A stretch of 64,000 bases of DNA from Sideroxydans lithotrophicus ES-1. Lineage in GTDB: Bacteria; Pseudomonadota; Gammaproteobacteria; Burkholderiales; Gallionellaceae. Position 1 is the stretch's first letter. Each line of letters starts with the position of its first letter. Position numbers and translations under genes: made by a program. Location of the stretch: assembly GCF_000025705.1 (NCBI RefSeq), contig NC_013959.1, forward strand, positions 2,240,001 through 2,304,000, read 5' to 3'. Below, in pieces: positions 17,854 to 26,080 of this stretch. Under the pieces are notes generated by a model. The model ran no database searches. It was not told where the DNA came from and was given only the letters and a program-made list of their open reading frames with translations.

Positions 17854-20800
17854 TTATTCGTTCCCTTCGTGTGACTGTTCCATCAGCTCCGACTCCCAAT
17901 GCGATTGCATCTCCGGGTCGTAGAAGCGCACATTATTGCGCCCGGCGTCCTTGGCCTGATACATCGCGGCATCGGCATACTTGAGCAATACATCCATGCT
18001 GTCGTCGTTGCCGTGATACAGGCTGATGCCGATGCTGGGCGAACAGCGATATTCGAGCTCTTTGAGCCGGTAGGGCCGGGACAAGGCATCGCGTATTTTC
18101 TCCGCCACCACGCCGGACTTGTGTGCGGCCTCTTCCCTGTCGCTGCTGATGCTTTCGAGCAGCACCACGAACTCGTCGCCGCCGAAACGCGCTACCGTAT
18201 CGATCTCGCGCACGCATGCCTTGATGCGCGACGCCACTTCGACCAGCAGCAGATCGCCGTAATCGTGGCCGAACTTGTCGTTCAGCAGCTTGAAACGGTC
18301 CAGGTCGAGGAACAGGATGGAACCGAAATCGCCATAGCGCGCAGACGCTGCCAGCGCCGTATGGAATCGCTCCAGGAACAAACGACGATTGGGCAGCAGC
18401 GTCAACGGATCGTAGAAGGCCAGGTTGCGTATCTCATCCTCTGCCTTCTTGCGCTCGGTGATGTCGCTGAAGATGGAGACATACTGCGTCGTCTCGCCGC
18501 GATCGTTCTTCACCACGGTGATGTTCATCCATTTCGGATATATCTCGCCGCTCTTGCGCCTGTCCCATATCTCGCCCGCCCAGGTACCTGTCTCCAGGAT
18601 CTGCTGCCACATCGCCGCATAGTATTCCCGGTCATGACGCCCGGAGCTCATGAAGCGCGGGTTCTTGCCCATTGCCTCTTCCGGGGTGTAGCCGGTGATA
18701 TCGGTGAACGCCTTGTTGACGCGAATGATGTTGACCTGCGCATCGGTGATGAGGATCGCTTCGTGCGTTTCGAATGCCGCCGCGGCTATGCGCAACGCCT
18801 GTTCGGCCTGCTTGCGCTGGGTGATGTTGTGGCTGAACACGAAGAATTTCCCGGTTTCGACCAGGAAGGTGACCGCAACCTCCACATCGATCACGCGCCC
18901 ATCCTTGCGCCTGTGCCTGGTCTCGAAGCGGCCATACCCCTGCGCCATGAGCTTTTCCATGTGAGCTTTGACAGCTTCCTCGCTCTCATTGGCCTCAAGC
19001 TCGCTGATATGCATGCCCACCAGTTCCTTCATCGTGTAACCGGACATCTTCACATAGGCCTCGTTCGCATCCTCCAGGAAGCCATTTGCATCGGCCATCC
19101 AGAAGCCGTCCATCGCCGTTTCGAGCACCAGCATATACCGCCGGTACACGGACAGCAGTTTCTTGCGCTCGGTGATGTCGCGGCTGGAAGCGAACATGTA
19201 ACCCTTGCCGTCGATCTCCACGCCAGTGGCGCATATCTCGACATCCAGCAGGGTCCCGTCCTTGCGCTGATGCACGGTCTCGAACGTCTCGCTCTTGCCG
19301 ATGCGCGACTGCATCCTTGACCGCAACTCCCCCGCAGAGAACTGTTTGTTCCAGTCAGTCACATGGAGATGCATCATTTCTTCGCGGGCATAGCCCAGCA
19401 TGTTGCAGAAGGCTTCGTTGGCTTCGAGCAGATTGCCATCCACATCCATCACGTGGATCCCCTCCATCGAGTTGCGCATCAGCGCCTCGTTGCGCCGCAA
19501 CATCGCTTCGCTCAAGCGGCTATCTTCACGCTGTTTCGAGATATCCAATCCCAGGCCGACCAGGATCGGCATCCCTTCGTGCATCACGCGCTTGCCGGTG
19601 AAATGAAATGGCGTCTTGCTGCCGTCCTTTGCGACCAGCTCCGCTTCCACCGACGCGTCACCCGCCTCGAACACCTGGCGTATCGCTTTCTCGATATTGA
19701 CCTTGTCCTCGCCCTCGAAGAAGTCCAGCGGGTGGCTGGACGCCATCTCTTCCGGACTGCGTTGCACCACCTGCTCCAGGTTGTGGTTCCACATCATGAA
19801 CCGCCCCTGGGCGTCGATCATGTAGAAGACACCGGGCAAAGCCTCGATCAGCGCCTTGCGAAACGTATTCTCCCGTTCGATCAGGTCGCTGCCCGACAAT
19901 CTGTCCAGCATCATGTTCAACGCATCGGCAAGTTTGCCGATCTCTCCTTTGCCGGTTTCCGTCAGACGGATATCCCGATTCCCGGCGGCGATCTCTTTCG
20001 CTGCCGCGGTGATGCGCTTGAGCGGGGAAAAGGTATGACGCAGGATCAGCATGAACAGGCTGCTCACCAGCAACATCCCCAGCAGCGTATATGCCAGATT
20101 CGGCGGGGATATCGCATCGAACCGGTGTGCTTTCGAACTCGCCGGGAGATCGTTGGCCAGCAGCAGGAATCGCGACGGATCGCTGGGATCGAAGAACATG
20201 CGCTCGAACGCCAGGTATCCCCCCTTCCCGTCATTCATGGTCTGGACGGACTCGTCCTGCATGCTCTGGACTGCGAATGCCGGCTTCAACACCGGAAAGT
20301 CATCGGCAATATTCCCCCTGTTTCCTTCTGCCGGAACAGATGCCGGCCCAGCTTCAGGACGGAGCAGATAATGCCCGTATTGATCGGAGACATAACTCCG
20401 GACATCAGCTTGCAACCCATTTGACACCAGATCAAACAGCGAACGCACATCCTTGTTGATCACCACCATGCCGAACACGTTCCCGTTCGCATCGAACACG
20501 GTCGTCACTGCATACAAGGTCGGACGATGAGGTTCCTCGACCTTGCCATGCTCCTGATTGAGCGTGAACTCGGACAGATGCACACGACCGGCAGTCAGCA
20601 CCAGACCCGCCTTGAAGAATGCCTGGTCGCCTTTTGCCTGCAACGCCTCGCGGGGAATCACTTCGATACGGCCACCGCTGTTGTCGACGCGCACCAATTC
20701 CCTGCCCTCGCCTGCCGCAGCGATGTAGCTCAATTGGTGATATTCCGGATGCGCCTGCAGAAAAGCGGCAAATATCTCCTGCAGACGTTCCTGCCAGACT

Positions 20801-21096
20801 GCCATGCTCGTCTTGTCGCGCAGGTCGATGCCGCCATTCGCGCTGGCACGCACGATGCCGGAGATCGGTGGCACTGAAGCAAGGAACAGCAAGTCCTTGC
20901 GTAGCGCACTGATGGACTGTGCCAGACGAGCCTGCTCCAGATGAATATCCGTTTTCAGATCGGCACTACGCTCGCTGAGGTAGCTCTCCTGATCCCGTTT
21001 CATGTCCTGGTTTATCCACAGCAATCCGCCGGCCACCACGAACAGCAATGCCCATAGAGTGATACGCGTGGACAGGCCGATATCTCCGAATCTCAC
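17854..21096 (-). CDS. Membrane multi-PAS diguanylate cyclase
   Basis: 1080 aa from a GTG at 21096 that overlaps the udg stop as GTGA; a second in-frame GTG at 21123 would add nine residues. One membrane helix (LWALLFVVAGGLLWI) precedes a ~300-residue periplasmic sensor of the double-Cache type. A second helix (NLAYTLLGMLLVSSLFMLIL), a HAMP domain (~360-410) and four PAS/PAC units (~425-915) follow. The GGDEF domain carries ARFGGDEFVVLLE and an I-site REID. It makes cyclic-di-GMP in response to an unknown periplasmic and/or redox signal. It ends the tsaB-rimI-udg operon, an unusual place for such a sensor. Confidence 0.92.
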   Translation of the reverse strand: MRFGDIGLSTRITLWALLFVVAGGLLWINQDMKRDQESYLSERSADLKTDIHLEQARLAQSISALRKDLLFLASVPPISGIVRASANGGIDLRDKTSMAVWQERLQEIFAAFLQAHPEYHQLSYIAAAGEGRELVRVDNSGGRIEVIPREALQAKGDQAFFKAGLVLTAGRVHLSEFTLNQEHGKVEEPHRPTLYAVTTVFDANGNVFGMVVINKDVRSLFDLVSNGLQADVRSYVSDQYGHYLLRPEAGPASVPAEGNRGNIADDFPVLKPAFAVQSMQDESVQTMNDGKGGYLAFERMFFDPSDPSRFLLLANDLPASSKAHRFDAISPPNLAYTLLGMLLVSSLFMLILRHTFSPLKRITAAAKEIAAGNRDIRLTETGKGEIGKLADALNMMLDRLSGSDLIERENTFRKALIEALPGVFYMIDAQGRFMMWNHNLEQVVQRSPEEMASSHPLDFFEGEDKVNIEKAIRQVFEAGDASVEAELVAKDGSKTPFHFTGKRVMHEGMPILVGLGLDISKQREDSRLSEAMLRRNEALMRNSMEGIHVMDVDGNLLEANEAFCNMLGYAREEMMHLHVTDWNKQFSAGELRSRMQSRIGKSETFETVHQRKDGTLLDVEICATGVEIDGKGYMFASSRDITERKKLLSVYRRYMLVLETAMDGFWMADANGFLEDANEAYVKMSGYTMKELVGMHISELEANESEEAVKAHMEKLMAQGYGRFETRHRRKDGRVIDVEVAVTFLVETGKFFVFSHNITQRKQAEQALRIAAAAFETHEAILITDAQVNIIRVNKAFTDITGYTPEEAMGKNPRFMSSGRHDREYYAAMWQQILETGTWAGEIWDRRKSGEIYPKWMNITVVKNDRGETTQYVSIFSDITERKKAEDEIRNLAFYDPLTLLPNRRLFLERFHTALAASARYGDFGSILFLDLDRFKLLNDKFGHDYGDLLLVEVASRIKACVREIDTVARFGGDEFVVLLESISSDREEAAHKSGVVAEKIRDALSRPYRLKELEYRCSPSIGISLYHGNDDSMDVLLKYADAAMYQAKDAGRNNVRFYDPEMQSHWESELMEQSHEGNE

Positions 21097-21830
21097 GGCA
21101 GCATCCTCTGTCGGGCGAAGCACAGGTCCTGCCAGGCCTTGGCTTTCTCGGCCGGACTGCGCAGCAGATAAGCGGGGTGATAGGTGACGATAAGCGGCGT
21201 ACCGTGGTAGTCATGCACGGTGCCGCGCAGCGAGCCGAGCGTTGCATCGCGCCCGAGCAAAGACGTCGCCGCGGTCTTGCCCAGCGCCACGATGAGTTTG
21301 GGCTTGATCAGTTCGATCTGCTGCTGCAGATACGGCATGCAGGTGGCGATCTCGTCCGGCTCCGGCGTGCGGTTGTTGGGCGGGCGGCATTTGACGATAT
21401 TGGCGATGTAGACCTTATCGCCGCGCTTCAGCCTGAGCGCCGCCAGCATGTTGTCGAGCAGCTTGCCGGCCTGCCCCACGAACGGTTCGCCTTGAGCATC
21501 TTCGTCTGCACCCGGCCCCTCGCCGACGAACAGCCATTCAGCCTTTTCGTCGCCCACGCCGAACACGGTCTGCGTGCAGCCGGAGCGCAGTTTGCAGGCG
21601 CTGCAGTCGCGCACCACCCGCTTGAGGTCGGTCCAATTCAATGTTGACGCCGGGGGGGGCTCAGTCTGTTGCCGCAACATCGGCTGCTCGGCAACCGGTA
21701 AAGCTGGTTGCGACGTCTCGGCATGAGCTGCGGGCAAAGACGCAACATCGGCCTCTGCAGGTACGCCGCGCCGCACCCATAACGGGTAAAGATTGAGTTC
21801 GCGCAGAACGGTCTCGTCTCGAATATTCAC
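21093..21830 (-). CDS. Uracil-DNA glycosylase, family 4 (iron-sulfur)
   Basis: 245 aa. An N-terminal ~65-residue variable tail is followed by the family 4 UDG core. Cys76 and Cys79 (DCSACKLRSGC) plus two later Cys (IVKCRPPNN, EIATCMPYL) should bind a 4Fe-4S cluster. Motif 1 is GEGPGADEDAQGEPFVGQAG and motif 2 is TYHPAYLLR. It removes uracil from DNA after cytosine deamination. It overlaps rimI (ATGA) and the downstream cyclase (GTGA) by 4 nt each, so translation is coupled. The overlap with the cyclase is unusual; the order tsaB-rimI-udg is common. Confidence 0.93.
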   Translation of the reverse strand: MNIRDETVLRELNLYPLWVRRGVPAEADVASLPAAHAETSQPALPVAEQPMLRQQTEPPPASTLNWTDLKRVVRDCSACKLRSGCTQTVFGVGDEKAEWLFVGEGPGADEDAQGEPFVGQAGKLLDNMLAALRLKRGDKVYIANIVKCRPPNNRTPEPDEIATCMPYLQQQIELIKPKLIVALGKTAATSLLGRDATLGSLRGTVHDYHGTPLIVTYHPAYLLRSPAEKAKAWQDLCFARQRMLP

Positions 21831-22264
21831 AGCTCTCGCCCCATCAGGATCGCATCTTCGCGCCCATTCTCCGCCTGATAGTAGTCCCGGCGCAATCCGA
21901 TATCGGAGAATCCGGCCTGGCGGTACAACGCGATCGCCGCCGCATTGGATGCCCGCACTTCCAGCACGACACGGCGCATGCCCTGCCGGCGCGCCACGGC
22001 CATCATCTCGTCCAGCAATCTGCGCCCCCAGCCATGGCGCTGGTGCTGCGCGGCGATCGCGATATCGAGCAGTTCGGCTTCGTCCACGGCCAGCATCAGC
22101 ACCGCATACCCCAATATGTCGTGCTTGTCCTCATAGATCTTGCACACATACTTGCTGCGCAAGGCATCGCTGAAGTTTCCCTGCGTCCATGGATGGGTGT
22201 GAACCTCGCGTTCGATGCGCAGCACCGCATCCAGATCGGCTCCGGTCATGTCGCGCAGGATCAT
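21827..22264 (-). CDS. rimI: Ribosomal protein S18 alanine N-acetyltransferase
   Basis: 145 aa from the ATG at 22264, which overlaps the tsaB stop (ATGA). The GNAT fold has the acetyl-CoA loop QRHGWGRRLLDEM and the RimI-typical LEVRASNAAAIALYRQAGF. It acetylates the N-terminus of ribosomal protein S18. The frame stays open further upstream inside tsaB, but homology starts here. Confidence 0.92.
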   Translation of the reverse strand: MILRDMTGADLDAVLRIEREVHTHPWTQGNFSDALRSKYVCKIYEDKHDILGYAVLMLAVDEAELLDIAIAAQHQRHGWGRRLLDEMMAVARRQGMRRVVLEVRASNAAAIALYRQAGFSDIGLRRDYYQAENGREDAILMGREL

Positions 22265-22938
22265 GATGCCCGTTCGCTGGTCTTCAATGCGACCTTGTCG
22301 CGCAGATAGAGCGGCAAAGCCTGTGCGGCATCCAGCGCATTCCCCTTGACGAATTCGCCTGCTGCCAGTGCAGCGACTGCACTGGCCAGCGGCGCGGCAC
22401 TGCCATCCACTCCCGCCAACTGTTGGCCGTAATGCGCCTGCAGCACACCAGTGTTCACTGCAAACCCGCTGCCTGCACCGAACCAGCCGTTTCCTGCAAC
22501 ATCCGGGGCCATGTCCGCTTTGCACAGGCAGGGTTCGATCACTGTCAGCCAGCTGCCATCGCGTTTCTCATAAGCGGCGAGATACAGCTCGCCCATGCGC
22601 GCATCCAGCGCCGCGATGACCTTGTCGCGGCCGGACGCCTGCGCCAATGCCTGCAACGTGCAAACGCCGACCACGCCCACATCGGCACCCAATGCCAATC
22701 CCTGGGCTACGCCGCAGGCGATGCGCACGCCGGTAAAGGAGCCCGGGCCTTCGCCGAACGCGATGCCGTCGACCTGGCCGATCCTGATGCCTGCATCCTT
22801 GAGCACTCCATCCAGCATCGCCATCAGCACTTCGGAATGTTTCTGCCCGACCAGTTCGCAGCGTTCGCTCACCGTGCCATCCTGCCACAGCGCGACCGAG
22901 CAATACTCGGTGGAAGTCTCTACCGCCAGGATGCGCAT
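22261..22938 (-). CDS. tsaB: tRNA threonylcarbamoyladenosine biosynthesis protein TsaB
   Basis: 225 aa from the ATG at 22938 (AGAGG eight bases upstream). It has the ASKHA fold start RILAVETSTEYCSVAL and the signature GEGPGSFTGVRIACGVAQG. It partners TsaD and TsaE in making t6A37 in tRNA. An open frame extends 23 codons upstream into the dispersed repeat and should not be annotated as protein. It is the first gene of tsaB-rimI-udg-cyclase. Confidence 0.94.
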   Translation of the reverse strand: MRILAVETSTEYCSVALWQDGTVSERCELVGQKHSEVLMAMLDGVLKDAGIRIGQVDGIAFGEGPGSFTGVRIACGVAQGLALGADVGVVGVCTLQALAQASGRDKVIAALDARMGELYLAAYEKRDGSWLTVIEPCLCKADMAPDVAGNGWFGAGSGFAVNTGVLQAHYGQQLAGVDGSAAPLASAVAALAAGEFVKGNALDAAQALPLYLRDKVALKTSERAS

Positions 22939-22960
22939 GTGGAAACCTCTGGCAATCGTA

Positions 22961-23066
22961 GCGAGCAATTCGAGAGCAAGGCGCACGGAGCGCAGCGACC
23001 GAAACATACCTGTGGGTAGGCGAGGGAGTGAGCACCGCGCAACGCCGCTATCGAATTGCGCAGTAG
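22961..23066. repeat. Structured dispersed element, copy 1 (ispF-tsaB gap)
   Basis: The sequence between ispF and tsaB matches elements at 42217-42376 and 49422-49587. Shared blocks are GCAAGGCGCACGGAGCGCAG (22975-22994) and GAGCACCGCGCAACGC (around 23030-23045). An outer helix pairs GCAATTCGA (22965-22973) with TCGAATTGC (23051-23059). An inner hairpin pairs TACC (23007-23010) with GGTA (23015-23018). The arms differ between copies but stay complementary. Confidence 0.8.
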
Positions 23067-23083
23067 ATTGAAAGAGGTTTCCA

Positions 23084-23563
23084 TCAGGCCACCAGCAACA
23101 ACGCCACCGCCTGCGCCGCGATGCCTTCGCCGCGGCCGGTATAGCCGAGATGTTCGGTGGTGGTGGCCTTCACGTTCACGGCGTGGTGCGCGATGCCGAG
23201 GTCGGCGGCGATGTTGGTGACCATCTGCGGGATGTGCGGCGCCATCTTCGGCGCTTGCGCGATGATGGTGGCGTCCACGTTGCCGATGCGATAACCGGCG
23301 GCCTCGATCTTCTTCGCCACGTCGCGCAACAGCAGGCGGCTGTCGATGTCCTTGTATTTCGCATCGGTGTCGGCGAAGTGTTTGCCGATATCGCCCAGCG
23401 CCGCCGCCCCCAGCAATGCGTCGCAGATCGCATGCAGCAGCACGTCCGCATCGGAATGACCGAGCAGGCCTTTGCTGAACGGAATATCCACTCCTCCAAT
23501 GATCAGCTTGCGTCCCGCCACCAGTTGGTGAACGTCGAAACCTTGTCCGATACGCATGGTCAT
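23084..23563 (-). CDS. ispF: 2-C-methyl-D-erythritol 2,4-cyclodiphosphate synthase
   Basis: 159 aa from the ATG at 23563, overlapping the ispD stop (ATGA). The zinc-site motifs GFDVHQL and [18 protein letters not shown] are intact, as is [18 protein letters not shown]. It makes the cyclodiphosphate in the MEP isoprenoid pathway. The open frame runs further upstream inside ispD, but that is not part of the protein. The ispD-ispF pair is separate, not fused. Confidence 0.96.
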   Translation of the reverse strand: MTMRIGQGFDVHQLVAGRKLIIGGVDIPFSKGLLGHSDADVLLHAICDALLGAAALGDIGKHFADTDAKYKDIDSRLLLRDVAKKIEAAGYRIGNVDATIIAQAPKMAPHIPQMVTNIAADLGIAHHAVNVKATTTEHLGYTGRGEGIAAQAVALLLVA

Positions 23564-24240
23564 TTTCCTTGTTGAAGCAACAGTTCGGCCAGCACGATGT
23601 CCTGCGGATAGGTCACCTTGAAGTTGCTGGTGTCGCTGGCCACCAGTTTCGGTTGCAGCCCCAGCGCTTCGATGGCTCCGGCATCGTCGGTGATGTTGCT
23701 GGAACGGGCCAATGCTTCCGCCAGCAATCCGGCACGAAACATCTGCGGCGTCTGCGCCTGCCACAATCCTTCGCGCGGCTCGGTATGGGCGATGCGCTGC
23801 TGGGCGTCGGCACGCTTCAGGGTATCCGCCACCGGCACCGCCAGAATGCCGCCCACCGGATCGTCGCGCAGTTCGGCGATCATGCGCGCCAGCAGGTGCG
23901 CACTCAGGCAAGGCCGTGCCGCATCGTGCACCAGCACCCAGTCGTCCGGCTCCAGCTCGGATGCCAGCAGGCCGTTCTCCACGCTCTCGGCTCGCGTCTT
24001 GCCGCCGCAATACAGCGGTGCCAGCTTGTCCTTGCAATGCGACCAGTCGTAGCGCGCGAAATACTCGTCTTCCGGCGCCAGCACCACGAACACGGTCTTG
24101 ATATTGGAATTGGCACAAAGGGTGGAAAGCGCGTGCCAGATCATCGGCCGGCCGGCCAGATCGAGATATTGCTTGGGCAACTCGTTGCCCATGCGTGCGC
24201 CGAAACCGGCGGCGGGGACTAAAGCGTAGAAATCGGACAT
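23560..24240 (-). CDS. ispD: 2-C-methyl-D-erythritol 4-phosphate cytidylyltransferase
   Basis: 226 aa from the ATG at 24240; a TTG nine codons upstream is a weaker alternative, and no clear ribosome site is seen for either. The nucleotidyltransferase loop is [19 protein letters not shown], with [10 protein letters not shown] and [14 protein letters not shown] further on. It couples CTP to methylerythritol phosphate in the MEP pathway. It lies 48 bp downstream of the HD-GYP gene on the same strand. Confidence 0.95.
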   Translation of the reverse strand: MSDFYALVPAAGFGARMGNELPKQYLDLAGRPMIWHALSTLCANSNIKTVFVVLAPEDEYFARYDWSHCKDKLAPLYCGGKTRAESVENGLLASELEPDDWVLVHDAARPCLSAHLLARMIAELRDDPVGGILAVPVADTLKRADAQQRIAHTEPREGLWQAQTPQMFRAGLLAEALARSSNITDDAGAIEALGLQPKLVASDTSNFKVTYPQDIVLAELLLQQGK

Positions 24241-24288
24241 GGGCAGGAGTTTACCAAACTCCCGCAATCCGAACGCGGGATTGAGCGA

Positions 24289-25920
24289 TCAGGCGAACGC
24301 GAATCCCGCCTCGATCACCTGGCAGCAGGCATCGACCACCAGCGCATCATAGCTCACACCGCGGTTGGCAACGATCTCTTCCAGTGCTGCCTGCATACCC
24401 AGTCCGGGGCGATAGGGACGGTAGGAAGCCATGGCTTCAACCACATCGGCCACCGCGATGATGCGCGTTTCGAGCAGTATCTCCTCGCCCTTCAACCCGT
24501 CCGGATAGCCGGAGCCATCCTGCCGTTCATGATGAGAGCGCACCATCTGCGCGATGGGCCAGGGGAAATCGACGTCCTTGAGAATCTCATAGCCGACTCC
24601 CGGGTGCCGTTTGATCAAGTTGAACTCGGTACCGTCAAGCGTCCCGGGCTTGCTCAGGATCTCCGCCGGCACGCCGATCTTGCCGACATCGTGCACCGTC
24701 CCGGCGAGGCGGATGCCGTGGATGCGTTCCGGTGCCAGCCCCATGCGGGTGGCGATCGCTACGGCAAGCTGCGCCACGCGCCGCTGATGTCCTGCAGTGT
24801 AGGGGTCGCGCATCTCCACAGTTGCTGCGATCGCCTGGATCGCATCTTCCAGTCCCTTGCGCAGTTGCGCAGCACTGCGCAGATTGATGATGCCGTAAGC
24901 GAGATCGCTGGCAAGTTCGCGCAGCAGGCGGATCTCCTCTTCGTCGAAGGCATTCGTTTCGGCGGCATCGATGGTGATGGCGCCAAAAGCATGCCCCTCG
25001 CTATCCATCAGCGGCAACGCAAGTATGGAGGCACACTTGCACGCGATCGCTTCCGCGCGCCAGGGGGCAAAGCGCGGATCCGTATAGGCATCCTTTACCT
25101 CCTGCAGTTCGCCGCTGCGGATGGCCGCGCCTGTCGGCCCGCGCCCGAACTCGTCATCAGCCCAGGTGTGACGCAGGTTCGCAAAGGTATCCGCCGCGAC
25201 CCCATACTGCGCCATGGGACGCACCGACTTTTGCTCATCCTGCTGGGCATAGCCGACCCAGGCGACCTGATAGCCGCCGATCTTGACCACCACGCGGCAC
25301 ATTTCCCGCAGCAGCATGGTCTCGTCCTTGGCCCGCACCAGGACCTCATTGCCCGAGCTCAGCGTCGTCAGCACACGATTGGCCTTGCGCAGGCTTTCCA
25401 GGGCTGCATCGCGCTCGGTGATCAGCCCTGCGCTATAGGCATCAAATTGCCGGCATAGCAGTATCGCCTTGGCCAGATTCGCCATCACCGGCTGGAAGAT
25501 GCGCGTGAACGGCAGCTCGCTTTCCGGAAGGTTTTGCCCAAGCAACAGGATCACGCCATTGCCATCGATGGGGAGGCGCAGAAAAACAGAATAAGAATTC
25601 CCCCCGCCATGCAGCGATCCAAGCAAGTCCGGGTCCTTGCGCAACTCGGGGCCGCCGCGCAGCAATGCCGAGGGCAGCGTCAATATGCGACCGACGCTTT
25701 CGACCAGCTCGAAGTCCCCGACAACCGCCTCAAGGCGGGCTTCGACTGACGCCGCACCGGTTGCGGGCGGCAGATCGAGGAACACCAGGCCCGCCGGGAA
25801 CGATGTATGGTAAAGCAGCTGCTGCAAGGTTTTGGTCAACAGCGGCTTCACGCTCACCTCGCCACCGATGGCCAGGGTGATCTCGTAAAGCACAGTCAGG
25901 ATTTGCTGTTCGTTGCGCAT
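24289..25920 (-). CDS. GAF-domain HD-GYP phosphodiesterase
   Basis: 543 aa, no membrane segment. Residues ~1-170 look like a degenerate GAF domain, ~195-345 form a clear GAF domain (EMCRVVVKIGGYQVAWVGYA, ASILALPLMDSEGHAFGAIT) and ~355-540 an HD-GYP domain. The latter has RDPYTAGHQRRVA, the HD pair in GTVHDVGKIGVP, RSHHERQDGSGYPDGLKG and AVADVVEAM. HD-GYP enzymes hydrolyse cyclic-di-GMP to GMP, so this probably opposes the cyclases nearby. It is divergent from mfd. Confidence 0.92.
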   Translation of the reverse strand: MRNEQQILTVLYEITLAIGGEVSVKPLLTKTLQQLLYHTSFPAGLVFLDLPPATGAASVEARLEAVVGDFELVESVGRILTLPSALLRGGPELRKDPDLLGSLHGGGNSYSVFLRLPIDGNGVILLLGQNLPESELPFTRIFQPVMANLAKAILLCRQFDAYSAGLITERDAALESLRKANRVLTTLSSGNEVLVRAKDETMLLREMCRVVVKIGGYQVAWVGYAQQDEQKSVRPMAQYGVAADTFANLRHTWADDEFGRGPTGAAIRSGELQEVKDAYTDPRFAPWRAEAIACKCASILALPLMDSEGHAFGAITIDAAETNAFDEEEIRLLRELASDLAYGIINLRSAAQLRKGLEDAIQAIAATVEMRDPYTAGHQRRVAQLAVAIATRMGLAPERIHGIRLAGTVHDVGKIGVPAEILSKPGTLDGTEFNLIKRHPGVGYEILKDVDFPWPIAQMVRSHHERQDGSGYPDGLKGEEILLETRIIAVADVVEAMASYRPYRPGLGMQAALEEIVANRGVSYDALVVDACCQVIEAGFAFA

Positions 25921-26012
25921 GGCTCACTTCGTTCCGGTAGTACGCAACCAGAATATGATCATGCGACGGATGATAGCCCCATTGGTCGGGAATTCCCATG
26001 GGCCGGCGCAAC

Positions 26013-26053
26013 CATTGGGCGCTGTCATCAGCGCCCAATGTCGAGAGTATAAT
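26013..26053 (+). promoter_or_regulatory. mfd promoter region with a perfect 12-bp dyad
   Basis: CATTGGGCGCTG (26013-26024) and CAGCGCCCAATG (26029-26040) form a perfect dyad with a 4-nt centre. A consensus -10 box, TATAAT (26048-26053), starts 8 bp later, 28 bp before the mfd GTG. The dyad covers the position of the -35 box. The flanking genes diverge, so it is not their terminator; an operator is the simplest reading. Confidence 0.6.
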
Positions 26054-26080
26054 GCGCGCCTTTGTTTCAGGTTGTCCGCC

